Origin: Balamuthia mandrillaris
Lineage: Eukaryota; Discosea; Longamoebia; Balamuthiidae
Length of the DNA: 64,000 bases
Direction of reading: 5' to 3'
Assembly: GCA_031835245.1 (NCBI GenBank)
Contig: JAVKOQ010000061.1
Location: 90,001-154,000 of the forward strand
Part shown: positions 55,321 to 64,000 of the stretch, piece by piece
How positions within the stretch are numbered: the stretch's first letter is position 1
How the letters are laid out: every line of letters begins with the position of its first letter
Position numbers and translations under genes: made by a program
Notes under the pieces: model-generated
Seen by the model: only the letters and a program-made list of their open reading frames with translations
What the model was told of the DNA's origin: nothing
The model's database searches: none

Positions 55321-55806
55321 CTGGAAGATTCAGTCATTTAGAAGAGGGATGGATTGGAAAACGGAAAGGAGCAAACAGGAATAGAAAGAAACGACAAGAA
55401 AAAAAGAAAAAAAGAAAGAAAGAAACGACAAGAAAGGAACGACAAGAAAGAAAGAAAGAATGAAAGGAAGGAACGACAAGAAAGAAAGAAAGAAAGGAAC
55501 AACAAGAAAGAAAGAGATAGAAAAAGAAGAAAAATGTATGCTCGATAATACACAAAGAGACAAACATTAACGCTCTCTTTGCACCTGTTGTTCGAGCACG
55601 TTGAGTTTGTGTTGAATTTGTTTCGCTTTACGTTTGCTTCCTCTTCCACTCCCTCTCCATTCGTATTGTTTAACATTCAAACAACTCATTTGGTTGAATG
55701 AATGGTCATTCCTTGAAGAAACCACATGAAAGAGCTTAAAAAGCTCTTTCCATTGTTTCTTCTCTTCGATTTTGTTCTTTATCATCATTATCTTCCTTCT
55801 TATTAC

Positions 55807-55854
<48 letters not shown>

Positions 55855-56327
55855 CAAAGAAGAAGAAGAAGAAGAAGAAGAAGAAGAAGAAAGAAAACTT
55901 GATACCTGTTGGCAATGAAGTAGACACATGCTTTCAAAAAACGAGACGATGAGACTGTACAGTTCCTATTTTGTTTTCGAAAAAAAGAAACTTAAAACAA
56001 AGATCAGAAAGCAAAAAGAAAAAGTACGTACCCGACGTTCTTCAGTTCCTTCCTTCTTTTCGCACGCGAAGAAAAAATGCACCATGCTACACACATGTAG
56101 AAGAAGATGAAACGAGAAAAACAAATCAGCTGCAAAGAAGGGTTTTCGGTTCAACAATAAAAATAATAAAAAATGTAGTGAGCAGTTAACTTGTAAAGTT
56201 CCATCCAACCGGCAGAGTCCAACTGTCGTTGATCGATGAGGATGAAGCCCTTGTGAAGCCTCTCCCACACGGCTTGCACCGTTTCCCGTCCCATTTGCTC
56301 GCTGCTCCGCCGCATCTGCAGTTGCAT
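54355..56327 (-). CDS. Short cullin-like protein (N-terminal cullin repeats only)
   Basis: Eight exons: 56327-56191, 56086-56032, 55965-55906, 55761-55585, 55227-55123, 55040-54996, 54886-54712, 54632-54355; 343 aa, all phases consistent. The sequence tracks the cullin amino-terminal region: VWERLHKGFILIDQRQL, AGWMELYK, ELYSLIVSFFESM, LPEYVRRWKHYAGTARAVRG-VCAYM (compare the [23 protein letters not shown] region of cullin-1), MALIKWRACCFMGLEQRLF. After that comes a charged helical tail ending EGKMNE. The cullin-homology domain, the RING-box site and the neddylation lysine are absent, and the neighbouring DNA downstream belongs to MORN. It may be a truncated regulator that sequesters adaptors, or a distant cullin-repeat protein. 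Exon 4's acceptor is the weakest join. Confidence 0.72.
55283..55520 (-). repeat. GA run and GAAACGACAA degenerate repeat in the cullin-like intron 4
   Basis: A GA dinucleotide run (about 55283-55315), then several copies of AAGAAAGAAACGACAAGAAA-type units at about 55385-55510. Confidence 0.8.
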
Positions 56328-56544
56328 CTCTTGCCTTGGCGGCTGCTACTCTTTTTTTCTTCTTAATTCACTGATCAAAGAATAACCATGACGACATGAA
56401 TTAACGCAATTTCTGCCGACAATTTTCGATCGATCATATGTTAAACAATCTACCAATCGTGAACTGCCACATCAGCTCGGATAATTGTCACGTGCGGCTA
56501 TTATAATTGGAAGAAAAGAAAAGCAAACTAACACGGAAGCGCGG
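56328..56544. promoter_or_regulatory. Bidirectional promoter, cullin-like and POLLUX-like genes
   Basis: A full CATGACGACATG palindrome-like motif at 56387-56398, 60 bases upstream of the cullin-like ATG and about 150 upstream of the channel ATG. Confidence 0.5.
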
Positions 56545-58850
56545 ATGAGGAAAGAAGAGACGGCGCTGCGCAACAATGGAGGACAAGGGTGGAGCGCCGC
56601 CACCTCGCCCGGCCTGGCCGAGCGGCTGCACTACAAAGTGGACTTCTACCTGTCCGGCAGTCGCTACGCCCGCTTCATCCTCCTCGGCACGGTCTCCTTG
56701 GCCCTGACCTTGCTCTGCGCCTGCCTGGCCTACGTGGTGCTCGGCCGGGACTCCCACCACCACCCCGACTTTAGCTTTGGGGAGGCGATGTGGTGGGCCA
56801 TGGTGCGGATGATAGACACGGGAGCCCTGGAGTCGGAGGACGTGGCCCCGGCCTCGCGGCTCCTCAGCGTCTTCGCCACGCTCTGCGGGCTGGCCGTGGT
56901 GGCCTCTCTCATCGGTCTGGTCAATGCAACCCTGGAGGAGAAGTTTGAGGAGCTGCGGCGGGGCAAGAGCAAGGTGATAGACAGGAACCACACCCTTATC
57001 CTGGGCTTTCAGCAGGAGAAGCTGCTGGCTATTCTGGCCGAGCTGAGAGAGATCCAGCGCAACGAGCAAGGGCAGGCCCACAGGGAGAAGGGCAGGAAGG
57101 GCCGCAGCGTGGTGGTCCTGTCGGAGGTGGACAAGTTGCAAGTGGAGGCCATCATTCGGGAGCACTTGGGCAGCATGTTGAACACGTCGGTGGTCGTGCG
57201 GCAGGGCTCCGTTTATTCTCCTATTGACTTGCGCAAGGTTTGCGTTACGCCGCTTGGCGTCTCTTTCGTTCTTTGTTTTCTTCTCTGTTCTCTCTCGTTC
57301 TCTCCCTTCTCCATTTTCTGCCTTCTCTCCTTTGTGCCGGTGTCTCATGTGCTTGTGCATGAAAATAGGTTGGTGCGGAGAGGGCACGAAGCATCATAGT
57401 GCTAACCGATGATAACGATTCGGACAGCGGTAGCAACGGCGATGGCAACGGTAACTGCAACAACGGAGATAACGACACTCGTTTGAGAGATATAGGTGCT
57501 ATCAAAACGCTGTTAGCTCTGCGAAGGATCGATGGCGTCCTCCATAACAACTACGTGGTAATCGAGCTGCAGGATTCCAGCCGCAGAGCTGTCGTGGAGC
57601 GGCTCGGCAAGAATCGTACTAAAGTTGTAAATATGAGCGAAACCTTGAGCAAGATTTTAGTGCAGACCTCCAGGTTTCTCTTGCTTTCTCCTTCTTGTTC
57701 TTAAGCTTTGTTCTCATTCCTGGTTTCACTGTTAACCACAATAGACAAAGAGGATTGGCAGCCATCTATGCAGACCTTTTAACATTTGTCGGCTCTGAGT
57801 TTTACTATAAGAACTTTCCAGAGTTGGAGGGCGTGGCCTTTGGTCGGGTGCAATCCATGATGAACGGGGCAGTGGTGTTGGGTGTGCAGAGAACGAAGGA
57901 GAAGAATCTTTCCTTTACCATCCTTAATCCCAAAGATGACTTTGTCATTCGCGCCGAGGACGACATTCTTGTCATCTCTGAGTGCGGAGGCACCTTCGCT
58001 CTCACCGGTAACTTCTCATTTGCTGTCCCGGACTCGCTCCAACGAGATGCTGCAGGCGAGAAGAAACGAAGAAAGAAGCATCGAAAGAAGAAGCAACAAC
58101 AAATGAAAAAGCAACGACAGAAAATGAAAGAAGAGGGAGAAAAGAAGAACGAAGCCGTTACCACTCACCACAAGATGGAGACATTCCTCATATGTGGTTA
58201 TGGAAGAAAGCTGCCAGCTGTTCTCACCGAGTTTGATCGGTACTTGGGGCCGGGCTCAGCTATTTACATCATGTTGGGACTGCCCAACAAACAAGAACGT
58301 CCCGCGATTGAAGAACTTAAAGCCTTGCCTCTCCGAAACATTACCTTGAGTTTTGTCAACGGTTCGTTTTCATTCTTTCTCATCTTTCTAATCGGTTTTC
58401 ATTCTTTCTTGCTTACAGAGTACGAATAGGAGATCCAACAACACCACAAGGATTGCGGCAACTGGTTGGCACAACATTTGAAGAGCTAAAATGTACTATC
58501 GTCTTAGCCAACGATCACCTTCCCTCCGAGGAGGCAGATGCCCACACCATCATTACTGTGTTGCTGCTGAGCGAGCTCCTTGATGACATGTTTGCTTGCG
58601 CCACGCGTAAACGAAAACGGAAGCCGCGCATCATTTGGTACATGTTTAGCTTCTTCTTTGGTCTTGTTTCTATCTTGTGTTCGCTAGCTTACACAAATGT
58701 TCATAAGCGAGATAATGGACACTCGGTCAAAGGACTTGCTTTCTCAGGACGAAGGGGTGGAGTTTGTGCTGTCCACTCTCATCACAAGTCGTCTCATCAC
58801 ACAAATATCGGAACAACCTGGTATCAGCGAAGTCTTTGGTATACTCTTCC

Positions 58851-58898
<48 letters not shown>

Positions 58899-59337
58899 GC
58901 GTAAACCTTGCTGACTCTTATGTTTATTAACTTTTTCCATTGTTCAAGCGGAACTGTTTGCAGAGGAAGGAAATGAGATATACATCAAACCAGCTTCCTT
59001 GTATGCTCCTCTGGATGTACCATTTTCTTGGCTAACAGTACAAGCAGTTGCCAGGCAATACCATCAAATAGCCATTGGTATCTTCTTCTTCTTCTTTTTG
59101 TTCTTGTTCTTGTTCTTCTTCTTCTTCTTCTTGTTCTTCTTCTTGTTCTTCTTCTTCTTCTTCTTCTTCTTGTTCTTCTTCTTCTTCTTCTACCATAAAC
59201 TCACCCTAATTTTTTGTTAAGGGTATACCTATGGATTGGAGCGGATACCAGTGATCAATCCTCCACAATCAGAACCAATAACGTTTACTCGTCAGCATAA
59301 AGTCGTGGTTGTGGCCGAGGATGAGGAGGACGATTAA
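56545..59337 (+). CDS. CASTOR/POLLUX (DMI1)-like ion channel
   Basis: Seven exons: 56545-57237, 57369-57673, 57745-58361, 58421-58637, 58708-58838, 58949-59077, 59222-59337; 735 aa. An N-terminal membrane part with two clear helices (FILLGTVSLALTLLCACLAYVVLG and LLSVFATLCGLAVVASLIGLV, each trimmed) brackets a pore region FGEAMWWAMVRMIDTGALE, where the selectivity filter would be. The cytosolic half carries two RCK-like Rossmann folds: HTLILGFQQEKLLAILAEL, SIIVLTDDND, ETFLICGYGRKLPAVLTEFD and GDPTTPQGLRQL. The family in plants conducts cations or calcium at the nuclear envelope; here an endomembrane cation channel is inferred. The large charged insert with a Lys/Gln run precedes the second Rossmann unit. 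It ends in an acidic tail and is 64 bases from the convergent CRT-like stop. Confidence 0.9.
59085..59190 (+). repeat. TTC/TTG microsatellite in POLLUX-like intron 6
   Basis: Pyrimidine-rich sense-strand array between exons 58949-59077 and 59222-59337. Confidence 0.85.
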
Positions 59338-59401
59338 AAACAGAACGATGCAGGTATAAACAATATAGTTTTGTTCTATTTTAAAACGCACATCCATCCA
59401 T

Positions 59402-60056
59402 TTAATTGACAGTCATCCTTTGGGGTTGAGAACTTGCATCGTCAGAGGAGAGAAGAGCTTCTATCTCTTCTCGATCATGGCGATGATGCCGATATGGATT
59501 TTGATGTTGGCGATGATGACGACGAGGAGGGTTGTGCTGATGACGAGAATGATGATGATGACGATGCGCACTATTCCGAGAAGAAGATAAAGAAGACGAA
59601 GGCCGTCCGGTTCGTTGTTGTTGCTGTTGTTGAAAGAGACGATGTTGTTGCGCTTGATGCTGCATGAGTTGTTCTTGCAACTGCTTCTCCTCGTAGTACT
59701 TTTTCGCCATTTCGAGGAGATACTTTTTGACCACCACGTAAAGCCCCAGCTTGCGCGAAAGGAACAAAACTAAGCCCGTCAAGATGAAGAACAGCCCAGC
59801 AAAGTTGAAGAGACTTCCTTGAGAGTCCCATTTGAGGACACGGTTTCCCATTACAGGCCTCAAGTGGAAGGCGATGGCCACCAGAGGTAGACGAACGGTA
59901 TTGGCAATGTAAGCAATCGCGGCTGAGCCGTGCTTCACCACCATCAAAGTACAGAGGTTGAATAGAAAGTTGCCGATGATATACCCCACCACTGGCACCC
60001 ATGCTTTTAAAAATAGTCAAACAGGAGAGAAGAATATGAGAACAGGAACGGAACGA

Positions 60057-60097
<41 letters not shown>

Positions 60098-60098
60098 A

Positions 60099-60132
<34 letters not shown>

Positions 60133-62221
60133 ACGAACCTAGGTGACAGTCGTCATCGGGTCTAGTATTGATCCCGATGAAGCACCTCCCTCCGTCGGAG
60201 ACAGCGCCAGGAAGGCCCTGGATGGAACTGTCGCCTACCTTGGGCACAGCATCAAATGGACACAACAATATAGACATCAACAACTGAAAGAACGCAGACC
60301 ATGCTTGTAGATATACAATGTTAACTCCCTGTTGTAGTCAACTAGTTTAGCAAAAGTTTGCCAATGAGGGCAGATGGAGGAGCAAGAGAAAGCACTGACC
60401 GTTTGTCGAAGAGTGAATTCCTTATAAACAACAGAAAGGCTGAGAGGTACCGTGGCACAGGCAAACACTCCGTGATACAGAAGCGCGTTCCAATCGGGGA
60501 ACCTCAACGTGGGATACAGAGAAGTAAACACACCAAACAGAACGACACCAGCACCACAATATTCCACCACATGATATCTGTTTTGTTTATTTTGTGAGAC
60601 TCAAGTTCGAAAAGAGGGGAAAGAGGGAGAACGAGCAAAGAGAGAAGAGGGAGCAAAGGTACTTGATTTTCAGAAAGAAGATTGAAAGGAGCATTGTAAT
60701 GGGGATGACTCCTTGAAACAACAGTGATTGAAGACTGCCATCTGTCCCACCCCCTCCATACACCTTTCAGAAAAGTACATGATAACAATTGTAAGCAAGA
60801 AAGGGCAAATGAGCAGGAGAAGCGAAAGAAGGAGGATACCAATAAAATACCAGACATGGCATCCAGAGAGCCCATGATGAAGAACTTCCACTTAGGACAG
60901 TCGAATGCGCGTCGAGCCGCCCTTAACTTAGCCTCCAACGCCTTCCTCTGCTTCTTCGACAGAGCCGCCATGCCCTTACTGACAGAAGGGCCTTCTCTTG
61001 GTCCTTCTTCATTACGTACCAACCGCCGCCTTCCCTCCTCTTCCACCAACTCGCCCGTTCGGTTATTCGTCCTATCCACCATCTCTTCTTCCATTGATAA
61101 AGAATTGAACGCCATGATCTCCTCCTCTCCAGCTTCCACATCCATCTCGTCTCCTCCTCCTCTTCGTCATCCTCCTCTTCATCAAACTCATCTTCAAACG
61201 CTTCTTCTTCTTCATAGTAATCGGAGGACGAACGCAGCCGCTGTCGTCTTTGCTGCCGCCTCTGTCTTCTCCGCAGCTTTGTTCTCTTGCTCATCATGCT
61301 GTGATAGAGCTTAGCCTGGCGGAGGTTCTTCTGCTCCACGTGCAGGTAGAGCAGGCTAGCATAGGCTATGCAAAAGTAGAACGGCAGGGAGCCGGCTATC
61401 ACCGCCAGCGAGAGGAAGTAATGGTAGTTGGGCATGGCGTCCGTCATCTTCTTGAAGCACACGGCAGCAAAGGTGGCGGTGGCCACCAACGCCACCCCAT
61501 AGAAGAAGGACATGAGGAGGGAGCGGAGGTCGCCTTGCTCCCCCGCCAGCAGCACCACTGGCCATTGCTTTAGCCAGTCAGGAGAGGAGGCGTCGCCTTG
61601 TTGTTGAGGTTGGGGTTGAGATGGAGAGTGTTGTTGTTGTTGCTGAGGATGATGAGGACGGGGACGAGAGGGAGGTCTTTCCGCCTCTTCTCGTTGGCTG
61701 TCAAGTTCGTCGTCGTCTTCTGCTTCTTCCACCTCCTCCTCCTCTTCCTCGTCATCGTGAAAGCTGTTGGCTATTCTAGTAGGAGAAATTGGGGTGGAGG
61801 TTGGAAAGGGCCGTTTAGAGTCGCTCAGGTCTTTGCCCGTTCGGCGGGTAGTGTCGTGCGAGGTGAGGTCCTCCTCTACTTCCAGAACTGCAAGTCGTTC
61901 TTTGCCCTTGGGTTCCTCTTCTTCGTCTTGCTCTCCTTCTCCTGCTCCCTGTTGTTGTTGTGGTCTTTGCGAAAGAGGAGGAGGAGAAGCAGGAGGAGGG
62001 GAGGGAGAACGAAGAGCAGAACCGCGGTTGGCGTTCTCGGAGGAAGAGGAGGAGAGCAGAAAAGAATGAGTGAAAAAGGGAGAGGAGCTTAAGGAGGAGG
62101 AGGAGGAAGAAGATTCCTCTGTTGAGGAGGGCGGGTCATCGTCTATGCCACCAAAGCTGTCCTCTGCCCCGTCCTCCTCCTCAGAAGAGGAGGAGAAAGG
62201 GTCCAAGGGTCGTCCTTCCAT
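59402..62221 (-). CDS. CRT-like (chloroquine-resistance-transporter-like) membrane transporter
   Basis: Six exons: 62221-61234, 61159-60840, 60763-60663, 60577-60400, 60238-60139, 60003-59402; 762 aa. Drug/metabolite transporter superfamily with about ten helices. The CRT hallmark is FIMGSLDAMSGILLVYGGGG followed by GSLQSLLFQGVIPITMLLS; then VVEYCGAGVVLFGVF, KEFTLRQ, and the late VVGYIIGNFLFNLCTLMVV and IANTVRLPLVAIAFHL. Relatives move glutathione or peptides across vacuole or plastid membranes. Extremely long non-conserved parts: a 210-residue acidic Ser/Glu N-terminus, an Arg/Glu loop after helix 3, and a Gln/His-rich C-terminus. A 74-base intron (61160-61233) is needed to shift frame inside the Glu-rich loop; it has GTTCGT at the donor, as in several other introns, and is less certain than the rest. 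Confidence 0.88.
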
Positions 62222-62656
62222 TCCACTTTTTTCTTTTCTTTTCCTTTCTTCTATTTTTTTTTTGTTATACTTTTGTCCACTCTCCTATCCTGGCCAGCTT
62301 TTTTTTAGTGGTCTCTCGCGTCCTGGCTCAAGCCCGGAGAATTCTGTGTCGACATGAAGAAATCCCAATCTCACGTCTCCTCTCCTGCCCTTCTCCTGCT
62401 CTCATGTCCTGGAGGGCCATTTTTGCTTTAGCGTCGAGTTTTTCTTCGTCAAACAAGAGGAAAGGGTTTTGTGGCTGTTATAGTATAATAAGAGGTGTTT
62501 TTTTTTTGTTTTTTGAAAAAAAAATATATCAGTTTTACAATGATAAAAGAGAGAAAGGAAGAACTCTATAAATAAACGAAAGGAGGAGTATGACTGCCGT
62601 CCATCCACTTTGTTGCTGTACACCTCACCACCCCACCATCCATTCCTCAACCAAAA
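62222..62656. promoter_or_regulatory. CRT-like gene promoter and SNF5 3' region
   Basis: Contains GTGTCGACATG with core 62348-62353, about 127 bases upstream of the CRT-like ATG on the minus strand. The remaining AT-rich part includes the SNF5 3' end. Confidence 0.5.
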
Positions 62657-63174
62657 CTAAGGAGGCTTTGTTAGTTCTCGTTCTTGCTCCTCTTTTCGGT
62701 GTTGTCTTCGCTGTTCCTCATCGTTTTGTTGTCGATTCTGTTGTTGTGACAATCGAGCAATAAACCGTGCTGGTACAAACGAAGCTCCTCCTCCACCAGA
62801 ACGATATCCCGGTTTCACACTCGTAATAGTGCTCACACAAGGCGTCCACTGACTCAACTCTTCTTCATCCCTCAAACATCCCAACGCAGAAGTTGAAGGC
62901 GGCGCTCTCAATCTCTCCTTGAAGTGTTGCATGTCTCCCTCCACAAGCGCTCGCTTATGCGCCACGACCTGCTCGCGAATGGAGTGAGCGATGCAGACCT
63001 GAAACTCACGGCTGAGGCCGAGGTCCCTGCACAGCATGGCCGCGAAGCACTCGGGCGTGATCGGGTTGTTGCTGCTGGTGTCCCATTCAAACTGGTCCGT
63101 CAGCGAGACGCCGTTCACCGTTAGTCGAAGCTATCGTTTATGTTTCGTTTTTGTTTTTGTTTTGTTGGTTGCAC

Positions 63175-63216
<42 letters not shown>

Positions 63217-63332
63217 AAGAGAGAAGAGAGCAATGAGGCAAGAAGAGAGAATGAGAATGAGAGAAGAGAGCAAAGAGCAGAGAGAGAGAGAGAGCGCGCA
63301 GAGAGGATAGAACGTGAACACGGAAGAGAGAG

Positions 63333-63372
<40 letters not shown>

Positions 63373-63851
63373 AAGTGAACAGAGAAGAGAGAGAGCAGAA
63401 AATATAATAATTTAAGAACAAAAAATTTGGAAGAACAGAAAAAAGAAAGGAATACCTGAATGAGCATGAGAGAGTCGCGCAGGTGAGGCGGCGGTCGGAT
63501 GGTGCGCTGGGCGGCTCGCCACTTTTGGGAGGCGCTCAGCTGCCGTTGCACGCTGCTGGCGATGAGCGCTTCGAACCGTTCCGGAAAATCCATCTCTATG
63601 CACAACGTTTTGGCAAATTGTTCTGGCGTCACTGAGGTTTCTGTTTCGTATTTTGGTTTAAGTGGAAGCTGATGAGAAAATGTTTTTTTTTTTTGTGCGA
63701 GTCTCATCAATCTCGACTCGCGCAAAATATACAAAAATTACGCACCATTTAAATCCCACACAAAAGTGTCCTTGAGGGCAATCCCATCAAGAAAAAGGTC
63801 CAATCGTATGGGCACGAGGCTGTCCTCCTCTTCACCGCTGTTATCCTCCAT
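62657..63851 (-). CDS. SNF5: SNF5/SMARCB1/INI1 chromatin-remodelling subunit
   Basis: Core subunit of SWI/SNF complexes that docks on the nucleosome acidic patch. Three exons: 63851-63746, 63640-63456, 63130-62657; 254 aa. The tandem SNF5 repeats are complete: LVPIRLDLFLDGIALKDTFVWDLN with TPEQFAKTLCIEMDFP, and VNGVSLTDQFEWDTSSNN with PECFAAMLCRDLGLSREF, CIAHSIREQV. The protein starts only about 12 residues before repeat 1, whereas human SMARCB1 (385 aa) has an N-terminal winged-helix region, missing here. The C-terminus is a Gln/Arg/Glu-rich helix-prone stretch, partly matching the alpha helix that contacts the acidic patch. A CT (sense) array fills intron 2. The promoter at the window edge holds two GTCGAC cores. 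Confidence 0.95.
63175..63375 (-). repeat. GA/CT microsatellite in SNF5 intron 2
   Basis: Two GA runs (about 63178-63212 and 63330-63368) linked by GAGAGCA/GAGAATGA degenerate units on the plus strand. Confidence 0.85.
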
Positions 63852-64000
63852 GGAGCTTCGGTTGCAAAAGAACAAGCAAGCCTTTACCTACCCCCCCTCT
63901 CTCCAAGAACGAAAAGGCCGCTCTTTGGGGCTTCTTTCTTTTCGGTTCGTGTTTACCATGTCGACATGGAATAATTTTCACGTCGACGCGAAGTGTTTAT
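63852..64000. promoter_or_regulatory. SNF5 promoter with TGTCGACA motifs
   Basis: ATGTCGACATG with core 63960-63965 and CGTCGACG with core 63982-63987, separated by a GAATAATTTTCA spacer, roughly 110-135 bases upstream of the ATG. A divergent gene probably begins beyond the edge. Confidence 0.5.

Noticed and set aside
60763-60840. CRT-like intron 2 begins GTATCCTCC, reminiscent of a U12 GT-AG donor.
   Set aside because: Two mismatches from GTATCCTTT and no clear TTCCTTAAC branch site near the 3' end.
61141-61240. Apparent frameshift in the CRT-like gene inside the Glu-rich loop.
   Set aside because: A 74-base GT-AG intron in matching phase explains it, so I did not call a broken gene, although the join is less certain.
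1-64000. CRISPR arrays, insertion sequences, retrotransposon ORFs, tRNA or rRNA genes.
   Set aside because: Direct repeats are simple-sequence arrays without spacers; I found no reverse transcriptase, integrase or transposase motif and no cloverleaf-like tRNA by eye.

Overview
This is an intron-rich nuclear genome segment from a free-living unicellular eukaryote that uses the standard genetic code. It encodes a STAT-type transcription factor with an SH2 domain, a formin, a Sec1/Munc18 protein, gamma-tubulin, SNF5, BMS1 and SYF1. STAT in a single-celled organism, together with CRT-like and POLLUX/CASTOR-like transporters, points most naturally to Amoebozoa (a relative of Dictyostelium, Acanthamoeba or Balamuthia). 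The organism is an inference; the gene families are read directly from conserved motifs. UGA is an ordinary stop in several genes here (kinase, IF3, Sec1/Munc18).

Layout, left to right: end of a basic nuclear protein (+, 1-503); tRNA-dihydrouridine synthase DUS1 (-, 612-2985); intronless ankyrin-repeat formin (+, 3437-7831); Ste20/MAP3K-like kinase with C-terminal PH domain (+, 8390-13823); organellar IF3 (+, 14028-15020); Sec1/Munc18 (-, 15172-18409); splicing factor SYF1/XAB2 (+, 18944-22587); secreted YDGG-heptad protein (-, 22865-23902); a 900-base stretch without a rec­ognised gene; membrane-anchored armadillo protein (+, 24916-26907); gamma-tubulin (-, 26937-29053); chalcone-isomerase-like mitochondrial protein (+, 29349-31220); two-RRM protein (-, 31217-33574); amino-acid permease (+, 33744-36508); DEP-YHS protein (+, 36961-37886); selenoprotein U/PRXL2 (-, 38412-39548); ribosome-biogenesis GTPase BMS1 (+, 39943-44781); STAT (-, 44986-48230); FLVCR/SLC49 transporter (-, 48794-51369); MORN protein (+, 52049-54288); a short cullin-like protein (-, 54355-56327); POLLUX/CASTOR-like channel (+, 56545-59337); CRT-like transporter (-, 59402-62221); SNF5/SMARCB1 (-, 62657-63851).

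Most genes alternate in orientation, so divergent pairs share short promoters and convergent pairs nearly touch; one pair shares the same CTAG for both stop codons. Introns are short GT-AG introns (roughly 50-500 bases) loaded with CT, CTT or TTG microsatellites, nearly always pyrimidine-rich on the transcribed sense strand. I joined exons by hand using reading phase, GT-AG signals and conserved protein sequence; all joins listed keep frame. No operons are expected; the genes serve mostly unrelated housekeeping roles (tRNA modification, splicing, ribosome assembly, secretion, cytoskeleton, chromatin).

Most notable: an in-frame TGA at the catalytic position of a PRXL2 protein (selenoprotein U); a textbook U12-type AT-AC intron in BMS1; a secreted protein made of about 43 YDG-starting units; two related palindromic promoter motifs (TGTCGACA and CATGTCGTCATG) found in most intergenic starts; an ankyrin-formin; and a cullin lacking its RING-binding half.
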